Part shown: one piece after another, positions 20,537-31,135 of the stretch | Position numbering within the stretch: the first letter of the stretch is position 1 | How the letters are laid out: each line of letters opens with the position of its first letter | NCBI GenBank assembly: GCA_023627715.1 | Contig: JAMAHW010000048.1 | Location: 1-64,000 of the forward strand | From: Periconia sp. R9002 | Taxonomy: Eukaryota; Ascomycota; Dothideomycetes; Pleosporales; Periconiaceae | Direction of reading: 5' to 3' | DNA: 64,000 nt | Program-made: the position numbers and the translations under genes | The notes under the pieces: model-generated | Database searches by the model: none | Seen by the model: only the letters and a program-made list of their open reading frames with translations | Told to the model about the DNA's origin: nothing

Positions 20537-22145
20537 ATGATCATCCTTCTCTTTGCGGCGGTGTGCTCCGTCTTCGTCAGTCTAGTCCAAGCCGACACTT
20601 GTAGCTCAGTGGAGGCACTGGGCTACATCAATGTCACACGCCCTCTAGACCTTGCCTACATAGAAGAGCAGACGCAATACTGGTCTACGTCTTGCTCAGC
20701 CCTCAAACCCTCGTGCATCATCTTCCCCAAATCTGTAGAGGAAGTCTCGACAGTCGTCAAGATTCTCGCGAAGACCACCGAGAGGTTTGCAGTCAAGTCT
20801 GGGGGCCACAACCCAAACAACTACTTCTCCAGCGTCGATGGCGGTCCCCTGATCTGCACCGAACACCTTGATCAGGCCAATCTAAACCAAGCCACTGGTG
20901 TTGTCGACGTTGGTCCGGGCAACAGGCTCGACGGCATTGCAGCGAAGCTCCAGGGAAGCGGATGGACTTTCGTCGGTGGAAGAATCGGTAATACCGGCGT
21001 GGGTGGACTCGTGCTCGGTGGCGGTCTGAGCTACGTAAGTTTTTCCCAGATACAAAGTAGTATAAAACACCACGTGGCATGGTGTGGTGTTTTGAGGCTA
21101 TGAATACCCACTGAATCACCTCTCTTTGAATTAAGCTAATTCGTCCCCGCAAATTTAGATGAGTGCCCAGTACGGGTGGGCTGCAAGCCAAGTGATCGAG
21201 TACGAGATTGTCTTTGCAAACGGCACCATCGGGCACATCACCAAGGACTATCCAGATGTCTTCAAGGCACTCAAAGGCGGTGGCAACAACTTCGGCATCG
21301 TCACAAACTACAAGTTGCAGGCCCATCCCCAAGCCAACGTCTGGGGAGGAAACCTCGTGTACATTCGAACACCGGAAAAAGACAAGAAATTGTTAAAGGC
21401 CGTTCGAGACTTCACCGAGTACAACACGGACCCCAAAGCCGCCGTCATTGTCACCGCCGAGCGGACAAACGTGGACCTCGTAGATTCATGGATAATCTTC
21501 CTCTTCTACGACGGACCGACCCCTCCACCGGGCAAGTTCGACAACTTCACCGACGTGAACCCCGTCTTGGACACCACTCGTGAACGCACTTATGCCGACC
21601 TCATGGCGTTATCGAACTGGGTTGTCTTGAAAGGCGAGGTTGTAGACATTGCCACCGAAACCATCCCGCTCCCCAGCGCGGCGAACGAGGAAAAAGTCAT
21701 GGAAGGCCTTCACGCACATTGGCGCAACGTCAGCGACACGACGCTTCTAGAGCTCGGCATCGTCGCGTCCATAGCATGGCAGCCCTTCCCCAAAGCCATC
21801 GCACGAGAAGCTCGTAAGCGGGGTGCCGATCTCATTGATGCGGACGACTCTGTGGACCGAATCATCATTGAAATGAATTACGCGTTTACATCGCAGCTTA
21901 GCTACGATAGGATGGCGGATACTGCCGAGACGACGTATACAGGTGTTCGTGACAGGATTCTTGGATGGCAGGCTGATGGAACTTTGCCGGAAGCGTACTT
22001 GCCTCTTTTTATGAATTACGGATTCTTCCGACAGGATTACTGGGGAAGATTGAGGCCCGAGAGTAGGGCGGTAGCGAAAGCAGTGTCTCAGCAGGTTGAT
22101 CCGGATGGATTGTTCCAGACGCGGACTGGAGGTTGGAAGCCGTGA
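20537..22145 (+). CDS. secreted FAD-linked oxidase (FAD_binding_4 / BBE-like)
   Basis: Two exons (20537-21034, 21159-22145) give 494 aa. A signal peptide (about 1-19, ending LVQA) is followed by the PCMH-type FAD domain: VKSGGHNPNN (about 85-94, whose His is the expected covalent FAD site) and GGRIGNTGVGGLVLGGGLSY joined across the intron to MSAQYGWA. The second half has GGGNNFGIVTNY and ends in the BBE C-terminal strand region (MNYGFFRQDYWGRLRPES). The family oxidises alcohols, sugars or specialised metabolites with O2, giving H2O2; the substrate cannot be told from sequence. The Cys that gives a second flavin bond in berberine-bridge enzymes is not seen in the expected place (GGRIGNTG), so a single His linkage is likely. 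The 124-nt intron is a putative introner-like element. Confidence 0.9.
21035..21158 (+). mobile_element. putative introner-like element (intron of the FAD oxidase)
   Basis: This 124-nt phase-0 intron is colinear with deacetylase intron 3: TACAAAGTAGTAT (21051-21063), ACCACGTG (21069-21076), GTTTTGAG (21089-21096), GAATTAAGCT (21128-21137) and 3' end CCCGCAAATTTAG. It also has a perfect 10-bp inverted repeat, AAAACACCAC (21064-21073) and GTGGTGTTTT (21084-21093), around a 10-nt loop. The matching part of the deacetylase copy is eroded. A stable stem is a reported property of young introner-like elements. Confidence 0.78.
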
Positions 22146-22696
22146 AAGGTTTGATGATGCCGTTCAGGCATATCATAGATATTTTTCCGTGTGATACCGA
22201 GGTAGGAATAGATGTTTGTCAGGGAGATGGGAAGAAGTGAGTATTGGGGTGTAGGCTGGCGCTAATATCTTGAAGATTGGGATGATGATTTTCAGAATAG
22301 CATGTTCTGAGCCTATAATATTAATCATGTTAATTGTGCACCCAGTGTCAACTCCTTAACACCCGCATGAGACTTCTGTCCATAGAGAGCAATAACACGC
22401 GGTACACCATTATGAACCAATACTTTTTCCATCGTGAAAATCGTATCTTTAGCAGTATATATTCCACTTTCCCCTCACTATTTCATGAATTTATGATACA
22501 GAGCAGATAAAAAACTATTGATGTCATGTCACTCATTCATTGACAAACCCAATCCATCATACAGACACATTCACGTCTTCGCTCACAGTTAAAAGAAGCA
22601 GTACTACTGCATTCGTTATAAGCAACCGAAGTGTATAATTCCCACCAGAGAAGAGCTTTGACAGGAACGCACTAAACCTGTGACCCGGCCTAAAGA
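22146..22696. other. short interval between convergent genes
   Basis: This holds the 3' flanks of the FAD oxidase and DNA ligase. It is AT-rich; nothing else was recognised. Confidence 0.6.
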
Positions 22697-25600
22697 TCAA
22701 TACTCAAAGTCGTCATCCACACTCGGCCCCTTATTCTTAGTCACGCTCTCCTGCCTTTGGTACATCTCGGCAATCATGCGGCTACTGCTCGCCTGATCCG
22801 GTTTCTTATCATCTCTCTCCTTGATGAATCGAGGGAAGCGTAGACTAACGCCTTTGCCACCACCAGCCACCTCGTCGGCGGCGGCCTTGTAACGTGGGCT
22901 GAGCGTCAGATCCGCCGTCTTGACCTCCCAAACGTATCGCGGTTCAAACCATAGGTCGGGCTGGTCCTTGTTACCAGAAGAGTGTACGTAGAAGGGTTTC
23001 GGACGATCGATGACAATGTCCTTGAGTTGCGAATGAAGAGTTTCCAGAATGGCTTCGGAGAAACCGGTGCCGATGTTGCAAACGGTTTCGTAATTCTGGG
23101 TGTTTGGATTGTAGCATGCGAGGAGGAAGGCACCGTACCAAGATGTGCGTTTGCCTTTGCCAAAGTATGCACCCAGAACGACTAGGTCAAGAGAGTCACC
23201 GACTCCTGCGAGATAGTCTTTCTTGACTTTAAGCCAATTCTGCGACCGCCTGCTGGGCTCATATGAAGATTCTGGACCGTCCAACATCTTGACCATAAGA
23301 CCTTCACAAGAAGCCTTCACGCTGTCTTCCAGCAAAGTTTGGATCTCCTCCAGTTCATTAGTATTACCGTACTTGGCAAAAGCGAATTCGCCTTCGACAG
23401 GGACGAAGGCATCCAGAAGATGCTCACGTCGTTCGCGGAAGGATTTGTTGACAAGGGCCTAGGACTATCAGTCTATGCAAAAGTGGCACATGCAACTGTT
23501 GCTTACCTCTCCATTCAGGTATAATATATCGAATGCAAATACGCAGACCTTTACCTTCACATCTTCGACCTTGACGTCTTTCCGTTTCCGCGTCATGAGC
23601 TGCTGGAATGGTAGCACCTTCTTCTCTTCAGTATCCCAAGCAACCGTTTCGCAATCGAGCACGAAACTCTTCGTACCCTCCTTGACCCATGTCGGCAGCT
23701 TGGCCAAGATATCCGGGTATTTCTTGGAGAGGTCTTCTGAGTTACGTGAGAAGATGTTCGCGACACCTTTGTCACTCTTGCCTGCAGCTGGTGCGGCTGT
23801 TGCCAGCTCCATCTCTGCATCGTGCGCGACAAAATGAATTTGTGCCCTTTCGCCATCGTACTTGTACTCGCAAGTAAAATCTTTTCCTTCGAAGCGGTCA
23901 AGAACTTCGGTAATCGATTTGGTTGGCTTTGCAAGCATGGGCTTGAGAGGCACACCTGGCTGAAGGTGACAATTTTCACGCAGATTCATGATCCCATGTT
24001 CAAGCATTGCCGGAATGATGACTTCATAGCTTGGAAGCTCGCTAGAATCAAGTTAGCAGAGGCGAATCATATGTGTTGTGGTGTCACAAACCTGTAGACC
24101 GATTTCAAACTTGACTCGGCTTGCGCAATCTCAGCCGTCGAAGGTATCTTCTTGCCATTCTGGGAAAACTCATGAGTCAACACAGCCTGTGCCAAAGCCG
24201 GCAACACTGTTTTCTCTGCTAGACCAAGTCGAAGCTTGCCCTCCAGCGTCCGGACAATGAATTTAGCCTCGCTGGGCCCACCCTTATCTTGGTTGATGTC
24301 GATGTTTTTCCCGGCATTATGAGCGTCTGCAGCGGAAAGAAGCTTTTTGATACCATCCACCTTCTTCCCCTGCGTTCCTTGGCCTTCGAATTTGGCGATA
24401 GCCAGGAAAGCCTTGTGAACACCAGGTACGGTCAGAGGCTTCGGCTTGAACATGGTAGGTTGTTTAGAGCGACTTTTCGCGGCCACAAGACCCAAATCGC
24501 CAATCTCTTTCTGGTCGCTTTTGATGTGCTGCAGAGACCGACCGGTACTTTCCGAAATAGCCTTCATGATTAATGATTCGCCAATACCCAATTCAATGCC
24601 AGCATAATCAGCAGCGAGCTTGTTGATCATGAGTAGTACAGTAGGAAGAAGGTCGTTCGGACTCAAACGCAAAACTTGTCTCAGGAAGAGCGAGCATAGT
24701 GCAAGCATCTCTAATCGCTTGGTCGTCATTTCGATTTTCGAAAATGTAGTGCAGAGTGCTGCATAAGGGACCGGCTCGCCAGGTTTCCAGTCAGGATATA
24801 GATCCTTCGTAGTTGCGCTCGTGAGCGTAGTTTGCACCTTCTTTCGTGCCTTTGCTTTTGCTTCCGGAGGCTCCTCCTCAGAGCTGAGCACTTCATCCTC
24901 GTCCTTCCCATCTGACTCAACATCTTCAGCGAGTGCTGGAGACTTCTCGACCTCTTTCTCTGTTTTACTTTTCGCAGCTTTGGTATGCGCCACGGCCTCG
25001 TCCTCATCCGAGGGGTCTTCAACTTTTGTCTCGACAGGTGCCTTCTTCGTCTTCGACACAGGTTTCTCAGCCTTTTTGGCTGTAGCCTTCGTGTTTTTCG
25101 GCTCTGCTTTGCGCCGCTGCCTTTTGCTTGGAGGTTCTTCTTCTGAATCCTCCTCCTCTTCTTGAGCCTGCCTCTTCTTTCCAGCCTCGGAAGCTGCCGC
25201 ACTGCTATCAACCTCCATGTCGTCGCCATTGGCTTCCTCTTCCTCCTTCTTCACGTCCTCTTCCTCTGAACTGGACGCCTTCTCTGGTTTCTCCTCCTCA
25301 GACTCCTCATTTTTCACGGGCTTCGATTTGGTCGCAAACGAGAGCTTAGACTGCGTCGTCTTCGCGGGGGCACCGTTCGGTTTTCCGAAGAATTTCCTGC
25401 AAGCAAATCTCCAATTAGCAAAGCTACTAGATTGGCAAGATGCATCGATAGCTGGGGGGGCCACCGACGTCAAAGTTGTCTGAGAAGGTCTCACGTACCC
25501 GAGAGTAGCCTGCTTAGGCGCCATGGTAGCTAATTGATACGAGTTTCGCTGCGTGGTGTAGTGTCGTGAAAAAGAGACAAGTCGGCAGGTTGCACTAAAT

Positions 25601-25737
25601 GCTGTCCGCGGTGGTGGTAACACGGACGATGCAAGGGCAATCGATTGCGAAGAAAATAGAGACGACGAAATCCGACAGGACACAGGCGAAGTTAATGTAA
25701 TTTTTGAACAGGCAGAAGCATGGAGGAGCGCGAGCAT
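22697..25737 (-). CDS. CDC9: ATP-dependent DNA ligase I (two in-frame starts)
   Basis: Four exons (from 25737 or 25524 to 25499, 25396-24092, 24041-23507, 23458-22697). The downstream start at 25524 (context ACCATGG) gives 875 aa. It begins MAPKQATLG and joins KFF across the first intron, forming the PCNA-binding box QATLGKFF. A long acidic/Lys-rich tail follows, then the ligase DNA-binding domain, the nucleotidyl-transferase core with the AMP-accepting Lys in [13 protein letters not shown] (about 503), [20 protein letters not shown] and the OB-fold ([17 protein letters not shown]). The enzyme seals Okazaki fragments and repair nicks. An upstream in-frame ATG at 25737 (A at -3) adds 71 residues rich in Ser, Leu and Arg with no Asp or Glu, a typical mitochondrial presequence; yeast CDC9 uses two AUGs in the same way. 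An MCB-type ACGCGT lies at 25827-25832. The 102-nt first intron is a stop-free multiple of three. Confidence 0.95.
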
Positions 25738-26145
25738 ACTTTGCCAAAGATAGGCAAGGTGGCAGGCAGACGGGGGCAGTCGAGAGTGAATGTGCACCTA
25801 TGAACGGGCAAGCGGGCAGGCAGACAACGCGTCCATTCGGGCGCGCCTGCCTTAATCTCGCGTTCGCGCCGGTTGGCCAATTCACGTGCAAGGATGCTGA
25901 CATCATTCGATTTTAATGTTCGCCTCGACTCTCACAGACGAGTGGATTGATCGTCTGCATGATTTGATTGCACAGCGATTCTACGTTTCTTATCGTTCTG
26001 AAAAATCTTTAACGATTCTTTCCGGGGTATAATAGTTGCATATATTTTTTTTGTTTCTGCCAAACTGGCGAATCTGTTCTGGCAAAAAGCGCCCTCGGCG
26101 CCATCTACAACCACCGGTCCTACTCCATCACCACAATCTTCAAAC
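25738..26145. promoter_or_regulatory. divergent promoter DNA ligase I / MIX23, with one ACGCGT box
   Basis: This 408-bp interval lies between the upstream ligase ATG and the MIX23 start. It holds ACGCGT at 25827-25832, about 90 nt before the ligase ATG. This is the MluI cell-cycle box that drives S-phase genes, ligase included, in yeast. One six-base match is weak evidence, since the hexamer occurs elsewhere in the window. Confidence 0.4.
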
Positions 26146-26826
26146 ATGTCGCAACCCTCGTCGAGACCGGAACTCACTCCGCGCTTTTGTTTCAACCAAA
26201 CCGCGCTCCGAGGTACGCATTTACCTGTTCACGTCTTCCTTTCCAATCCCACTTGTCCATCTACAAATCGTCTAAAAACACCTCAAACTAACCCAATCTA
26301 CGTAGACTTCCTCCGCCTCTCCCGCAGCACAATAGACGATTCGATAACGCAGAACCTTAACGCGCTCATAACTCCCTCGTCAACAGGCTTCAACCCGACC
26401 TCGACCTCGACACGCTCCCTCACCCCGCCCTCCTCCCGCGCCATTCCCTCGCAAACTTGCAACTCATTCAAACACAACGTCCTCTTCCCATCATGGGCCT
26501 CACGCTCCGACGTGCTCGATTACTGCGCGGGGGTCGCCACGTCCCCGGACCCCGATGACCCGGATAGTGTCCTACGGCAGATCGAGGACGAGAAGGTGCG
26601 GGAGAGGGTTGTGGATGAGAGGTTAGATCCGTATAGTGGGAGGTATTTTCCGAGAGAGGCGCGGACAGAGAGCTTGGCGATGCTGATGCGGAATGAGAGG
26701 ATGGTGGAGAAGGTTGTACGGGCTAGGACGGGGAGCGTGGTTGCAGAGAGGTGTGTGGACGGAGGAAATTTGGAGGGCGAATTCGATGAGTGGAGGAGGG
26801 GACAGCAGGGAAGTGGACGGCGGTAG
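26146..26826 (+). CDS. MIX23 / caffeine-induced death protein 2 family
   Basis: Two exons (26146-26212, 26306-26826) with a 93-nt intron give 195 aa. Family segments are ELTPRFCFNQTALR in exon 1, joining DFLRLSRSTIDDSITQNLNA in exon 2, then SFKHNVLFPSWASRSDVLDY, RERVVDERLDPYSGRYFPRE and a C-terminal VAERC. The family is named after S. pombe Cid2 and corresponds to yeast MIX23, a small cysteine-containing protein of the mitochondrial intermembrane space that supports import. Conserved cysteines are at RFCFN, QTCNS, DYCAG and ERC. It is divergent from DNA ligase. Assignment to the family is firm; localisation is by analogy. Confidence 0.87.
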   Translation: MSQPSSRPELTPRFCFNQTALRGTHLPVHVFLSNPTCPSTNRLKTPQTNPIYVDFLRLSRSTIDDSITQNLNALITPSSTGFNPTSTSTRSLTPPSSRAIPSQTCNSFKHNVLFPSWASRSDVLDYCAGVATSPDPDDPDSVLRQIEDEKVRERVVDERLDPYSGRYFPREARTESLAMLMRNERMVEKVVRARTGSVVAERCVDGGNLEGEFDEWRRGQQGSGRR

Positions 26827-28154
26827 AGCCGCGCCAAGGAAGTGATTATGCCGATTGCAAGACTGGGTGGTGTTGTCTAATGACGTTGGAGAAACTGACG
26901 ATGTTGTCTTCATGTCTGGCTCGACGCTGGTTTGCATACATGTCCAGCTCGTCGAGCATCGTACTGGAGAGCCACGCAGTTGTTGTATTTTGTATTATTA
27001 TATGTACCATATGTAGGTAACTCACTCATAGAAAGCGCGTAACGATCGGACACGTTGGATCAATCCCTCAATAATGGAATATGAAAAGGCATGATAGAAC
27101 ACACATCTCATCGTCGCACGCGCGCTAGGCACATGTGAAAGCCCGCAGGCAGCATCAATGCCACATGGCACGCAATTCCAACCGGAAAGACTGGATCGAA
27201 AAAAGCGGATAAAAAAGCTTGATACAAGCAATCCCTTCACAGTTGTGCGTGCTCTTTCGTTCCTCGAACAACCCTGCGAACGATCCGTTCACGACAGGCA
27301 GACAGAAAATTTTTCTCTCTCCAGCGCAACGACGAACACAGCAATGCACCATCAACGCAATGCTTCACACACACACACATTCAAACAATCACAAGTTTGA
27401 AAAGTTTAAAAAAAATGTCCCACCCATCCCACAACTCCTCTCCATCTTTTCACGGAGCTTCTGTAGCAGTTGTAAAGGAAAGAACGGTTGGATGTTTCTC
27501 TACGGGGCCGGGAACGGAGGACTATCCACGGAGAAAAAGAAGTAACCCTCAGCAAGCCGCACAATGGCGGAGCCACGATAAGTAATTTACTGTAGACGTA
27601 GATTACCTGACTGATGATGAGGAGTGGGAAGAGGGGGACGGGGTGGGCGAGGATGTTATAGTTGGGGCGGGAGGGGTGGTGGTACGTGCGTTTGGTGTGG
27701 GTTAGGTAAGCGGGTGTAGCCTTTTTTTTTTCTGTGAGGGAGGTGCGTTTGAGGGTGGGGCTGGGGAGGAGGTTGGGAGTGGGTATGAGGGTTATTTTTA
27801 TTCTTTTTTTTTGCTTGGTCTAATGTTTATTGGTGGAGGGAGTTTGAAGGGCATGTTTTGTGAATTGTGGTTTTTACGGCTTTGAGAAATATCATTCAAA
27901 TATCATTTTCCATCGTGAGGCAATGTATTTACCTACGGTATCAAGTGTGAGATATCATAGCAGCTGACAAAATACACACATCACGATGGACATCAGAAAC
28001 AGAATATATAGGCATGGGCTTCGTGATTCATTTTCTATGTACACTACTGCCCAAACAGGGGGTCATACATCCAGATAGATCATTGATATGGGGTAGCAAG
28101 CCGTCGCTAGACAGCTCGCCACCTCACCAAGCTCGTGAACGTGCGAACGACCCT
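26827..28154. other. gene-free interval between convergent genes
   Basis: This holds the 3' flanks of MIX23 and of ribosomal protein uL1. It contains a short CA microsatellite (about 27367-27379) and G-rich/T-rich runs (about 27620-27820). No gene was recognised. Confidence 0.5.
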
Positions 28155-28989
28155 CTAGTAGAGACGCTTGGGAGGGCTCATGGTGGCCTTGATGGTCAAG
28201 CTGCCAACGTTTTGCCATCCCTTCTTCAACAGAGAGACGAGGTAGTTGATGCTCAACATGATGTTGGAGATCAACTCGTCCTCGGTCATGCCGACGTTGC
28301 CGATGGCGACACCCATGCAGAGCACCTTCTTGAGCTGGAACTTGATGGTGGACTTGACCTCGGTCATCTTGTTGTTCAAGTCCTCGTTGTGGGAGACGGG
28401 CGTGGGGAACTTGCCGGCCTTGGAAAGACCGGGGCCGAGGAGACGGGGAATCTGCTTGATCAAGGCGTCGGAGGCGATGAAAGCATCGTACTTGCGAGCG
28501 AGCTTCTTGATAAGCTTCTTGTTCTTGTTGAGCTTCTTCAAGTCGTCGGCGGACATGGCGTCAACGCCGTGGTGCTTGGCACGATCGATATCGTGCTGGT
28601 CACCAAGAACGCACTTGATTGTGTTAGCCAGAATTCGCGCGTATTCGAAGCCTATGAATACTCCACTTACGAGGGCCATGTTGGGACGGGGGACGGTGGG
28701 GAGCTTGATGGTTCCAGAGAAACGCTTGTCACGCTGGGGGTCGTAGTTCTTGAGGCCGATCTGGAGCTCTACGGTCTCCAAAAAGTTCCTCTTCTTGGTC
28801 TCATTGCTGTACTCGAGCAACTCCTTGACGTTGCTACGAACGCCTGCGACCTAAACATTCCAATCATTAGTCTGCGATCAAAGGCAAAAAAATCCCGTGG
28901 TCCGCGAAATGACGGCCTCAAATGGTCGCACGCGCAGTCGACCAGACAGGACGGATGGTGGTGGTGTAGCTCACAGAGATTTTCGACAT
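28155..28989 (-). CDS. RPL1: 60S ribosomal protein uL1 (L10a / RPL1)
   Basis: Three exons (28989-28975, 28850-28671, 28613-28155) give 217 aa, the exact family length. The first exon codes only MSKIS, a usual layout for fungal ribosomal protein genes with an intron right after the start. Segments [64 protein letters not shown] and [17 protein letters not shown] are those of eukaryotic uL1, which forms the mobile L1 stalk that guides deacylated tRNA out of the E site. The second intron (57 nt, 28670-28614) is a multiple of three without a stop and could be mistaken for coding sequence; removing it restores MALCVLGDQ as in other species. The first intron is 124 nt but unrelated to the introner-like pair. 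Confidence 0.95.
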
Positions 28990-29838
28990 GTTGATGATCT
29001 GATGTCTCCCTAGGGATTCTAATGAAGGTCCTTCGGTAGCTCTGTGGCGGGGATTGTTGGAGGAAAGAGAAAGAGAGTGTGAGATTAAGAAAAGTGGTGG
29101 TGGGACAAGTAAGCGAGACGGTGTGGCGCGCTAGTGTGGGAAATCTTGGCGTTGCATAACGAATGAGCCTTGAGACCCTCCCTGTGCTCGTCATGCGATT
29201 ACAAGAGGACTGGAGGTTTTTGAGAAACGAAGATGCCTACGTTTTATAAGTTGATTGTTTTACTGTGGGGTTTGTGAGAACAGGTAGTGTCAATAGCAGA
29301 TCGTGAAAGAGGTCTAGATTGAAGCATATTAAAGGTAACTTGCATTACTCGTACAGTGATTACAAGCCCATATGTATGAAATCATTCAATCGCTGTTGTA
29401 CACGCATTCGTTTTTCCCCTTTGAGTGAGGGAACCTGTTAGTTCCGCCTCCTCAAAGCCTCTCCATTTGCACCATTTGCCATGCAATAAGACCCAGACTC
29501 CATGCCATGATTCATAGCCGTAAAACCCCGAGAAAGAGAGAAAAAGCCTCAAGTATGTAGTGGAAAGTAACACACACATGCAATCGTAGTGTTGCAACGG
29601 GTATCGCATCAGAGGTGCCCAACGCCCGTTTAAACCCGGTGTGAAAATGGAAAGGATCAGTCAAATCAAGGAAAAAGGGTATGTAGATGCAGATGTGCCG
29701 CCACAAAGCCACCGAGGTGGAAATAATCAAGCCAAGAAACGAGATATGCCTAGACAAGGTGGAGAGTCAAAGACAGTAGACGCCAGCTTAGACAAAGCGT
29801 TGAGTGCATTTTGTTTTTCTGCTAGCACCGTTGCCCTC
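28990..29838. other. promoter of uL1 and 3' flank of CAF40
   Basis: This 849-bp interval lies between two minus-strand genes. No open frame with family resemblance was seen. The part next to 28990 must hold the ribosomal-protein promoter. Confidence 0.5.
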
Positions 29839-31135
29839 TCAGTGGAGTTGCAGCTGGTTCTGACCGGGCTCGACCACGTTGTCGGACAAGTTGATGAGAA
29901 GTTGAGCGAGGCAGCGCTTGGTGGCAGCATCGTCGCGAAGAACGGACGAAAAGGTTGCGTCGCGGAGAGGCTCAGGGAGGCATTGACGAAGAGCTTCACG
30001 GGCGCGCGCGTTGTCACTCAAACTGTATAGATTTAGCAGATGTACATTGGTTGTTGGGATGACGATGATGATGGTGAGCATTACCGTAGGAAACAGCGCA
30101 CAACGTGCTTGAGCAAACGAACAGTTTGCTGCTCCACCAGCTGATTGACCATGTTGCTAAGGACGGTTCCGACGGCGTAGAAACGCTCATAGGTCTGGCA
30201 GATGTAGGCAAGGCCGATGTCGTCGAGGAGTATCTTTTGTACGATGAAAATGGCAACAGTCTTGCTAAGCTCGGAGCCCGTCTCCATGATGCGCAAACAC
30301 AGCGGAATAATCTCCGTGGTCAAGAGGAAGTTGATCACTTCGGAGGAATCATTCTTGACGAGAGCGCCGATGACACCGAGCGACGTGAGACGGAGATACT
30401 CAAAGGGACGCGACTTGGAGGTGGTGTTTAGGAACGGATATAGGAATAGCGGGATGTGTGCTTCAGTGACTGTTAGCTAACGCCGGCTATCTAGCGTCTT
30501 TGATACTTACCACTCAAGAAAAGACCACGGGTTTCGGTGTGAGATGCGACACACTGGAGGAGGGCGAGAGCATTACAAACGCGGTTCGATGCTGCGGCGG
30601 TCAATTGGGAAGGGTTGAGTAGCGGGTAGACGGAGATAATCTCCTGCAACAGCGAAGCCATGACACCTGTATTTGTTAACCTGCTAGTCCCATCTCATGA
30701 CTATACTGTTCCAGGCACAAACGCACCATAAGAATGCCATAGGATGAGAGCGAGCTCGGGCACCTGCTCGCGCTTCTTGCTCAGCTCCAAGAGTGCTGTC
30801 TCGCGAGTGCCATTCTTCATCAATTGCGCGATCCAGTCCAGTACGCGACGGTTCTCCTCCGTGACGCCGACTTCACCGTTGTTCGTCTGCATGTCGTTGG
30901 CCGGACCGCGTGGGATGATGCCATTGCCTGGTAGCGAGGTTCCGTTGTTGGCGGCGATGCGTCCATAGTGTTGCTGTTGGGCTTGAACAGCAGCTTGCGC
31001 GGCTTGAACAGCCTGGGCTTGCTGGGCCTGAAGTTGCGTATGCTGGGCCACATGGTGGTTGGGATGTTGATGATGACCCTGCGACCAGTCACCGGGGTAC
31101 TGGTGCTGCTGCGGTTGCGTGAGGTAGTGTTGCAT
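29839..31135 (-). CDS. CAF40: CCR4-NOT subunit CAF40 / Rcd1 (CNOT9)
   Basis: Four exons (31135-30727, 30666-30511, 30460-30085, 30022-29839) give 374 aa. A Gln/His/Ala-rich, probably disordered N-terminus of about 90 residues is followed by the armadillo-repeat Rcd1 domain: [90 protein letters not shown] and [23 protein letters not shown]40/CNOT9 is a conserved surface of the CCR4-NOT deadenylase complex that docks RNA-binding and silencing proteins. The first ATG is at 31135; the frame continues upstream without an ATG, so a short upstream coding exon cannot be excluded. Intron phases are consistent throughout. Confidence 0.94.

Noticed and set aside
20598..20612. tRNA A-box-like sequence TAGCTCAGTGG
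   Set aside because: It lies inside the FAD-oxidase coding exon and has no B box or acceptor stem at the right distance.
28851..28974. 124-nt first intron of uL1 as an introner-like copy
   Set aside because: Only the length matches; no sequence block is shared.
28014..28994. 326-codon plus-strand frame
   Set aside because: It is antisense to the clearly conserved uL1 gene and reflects its codon bias.
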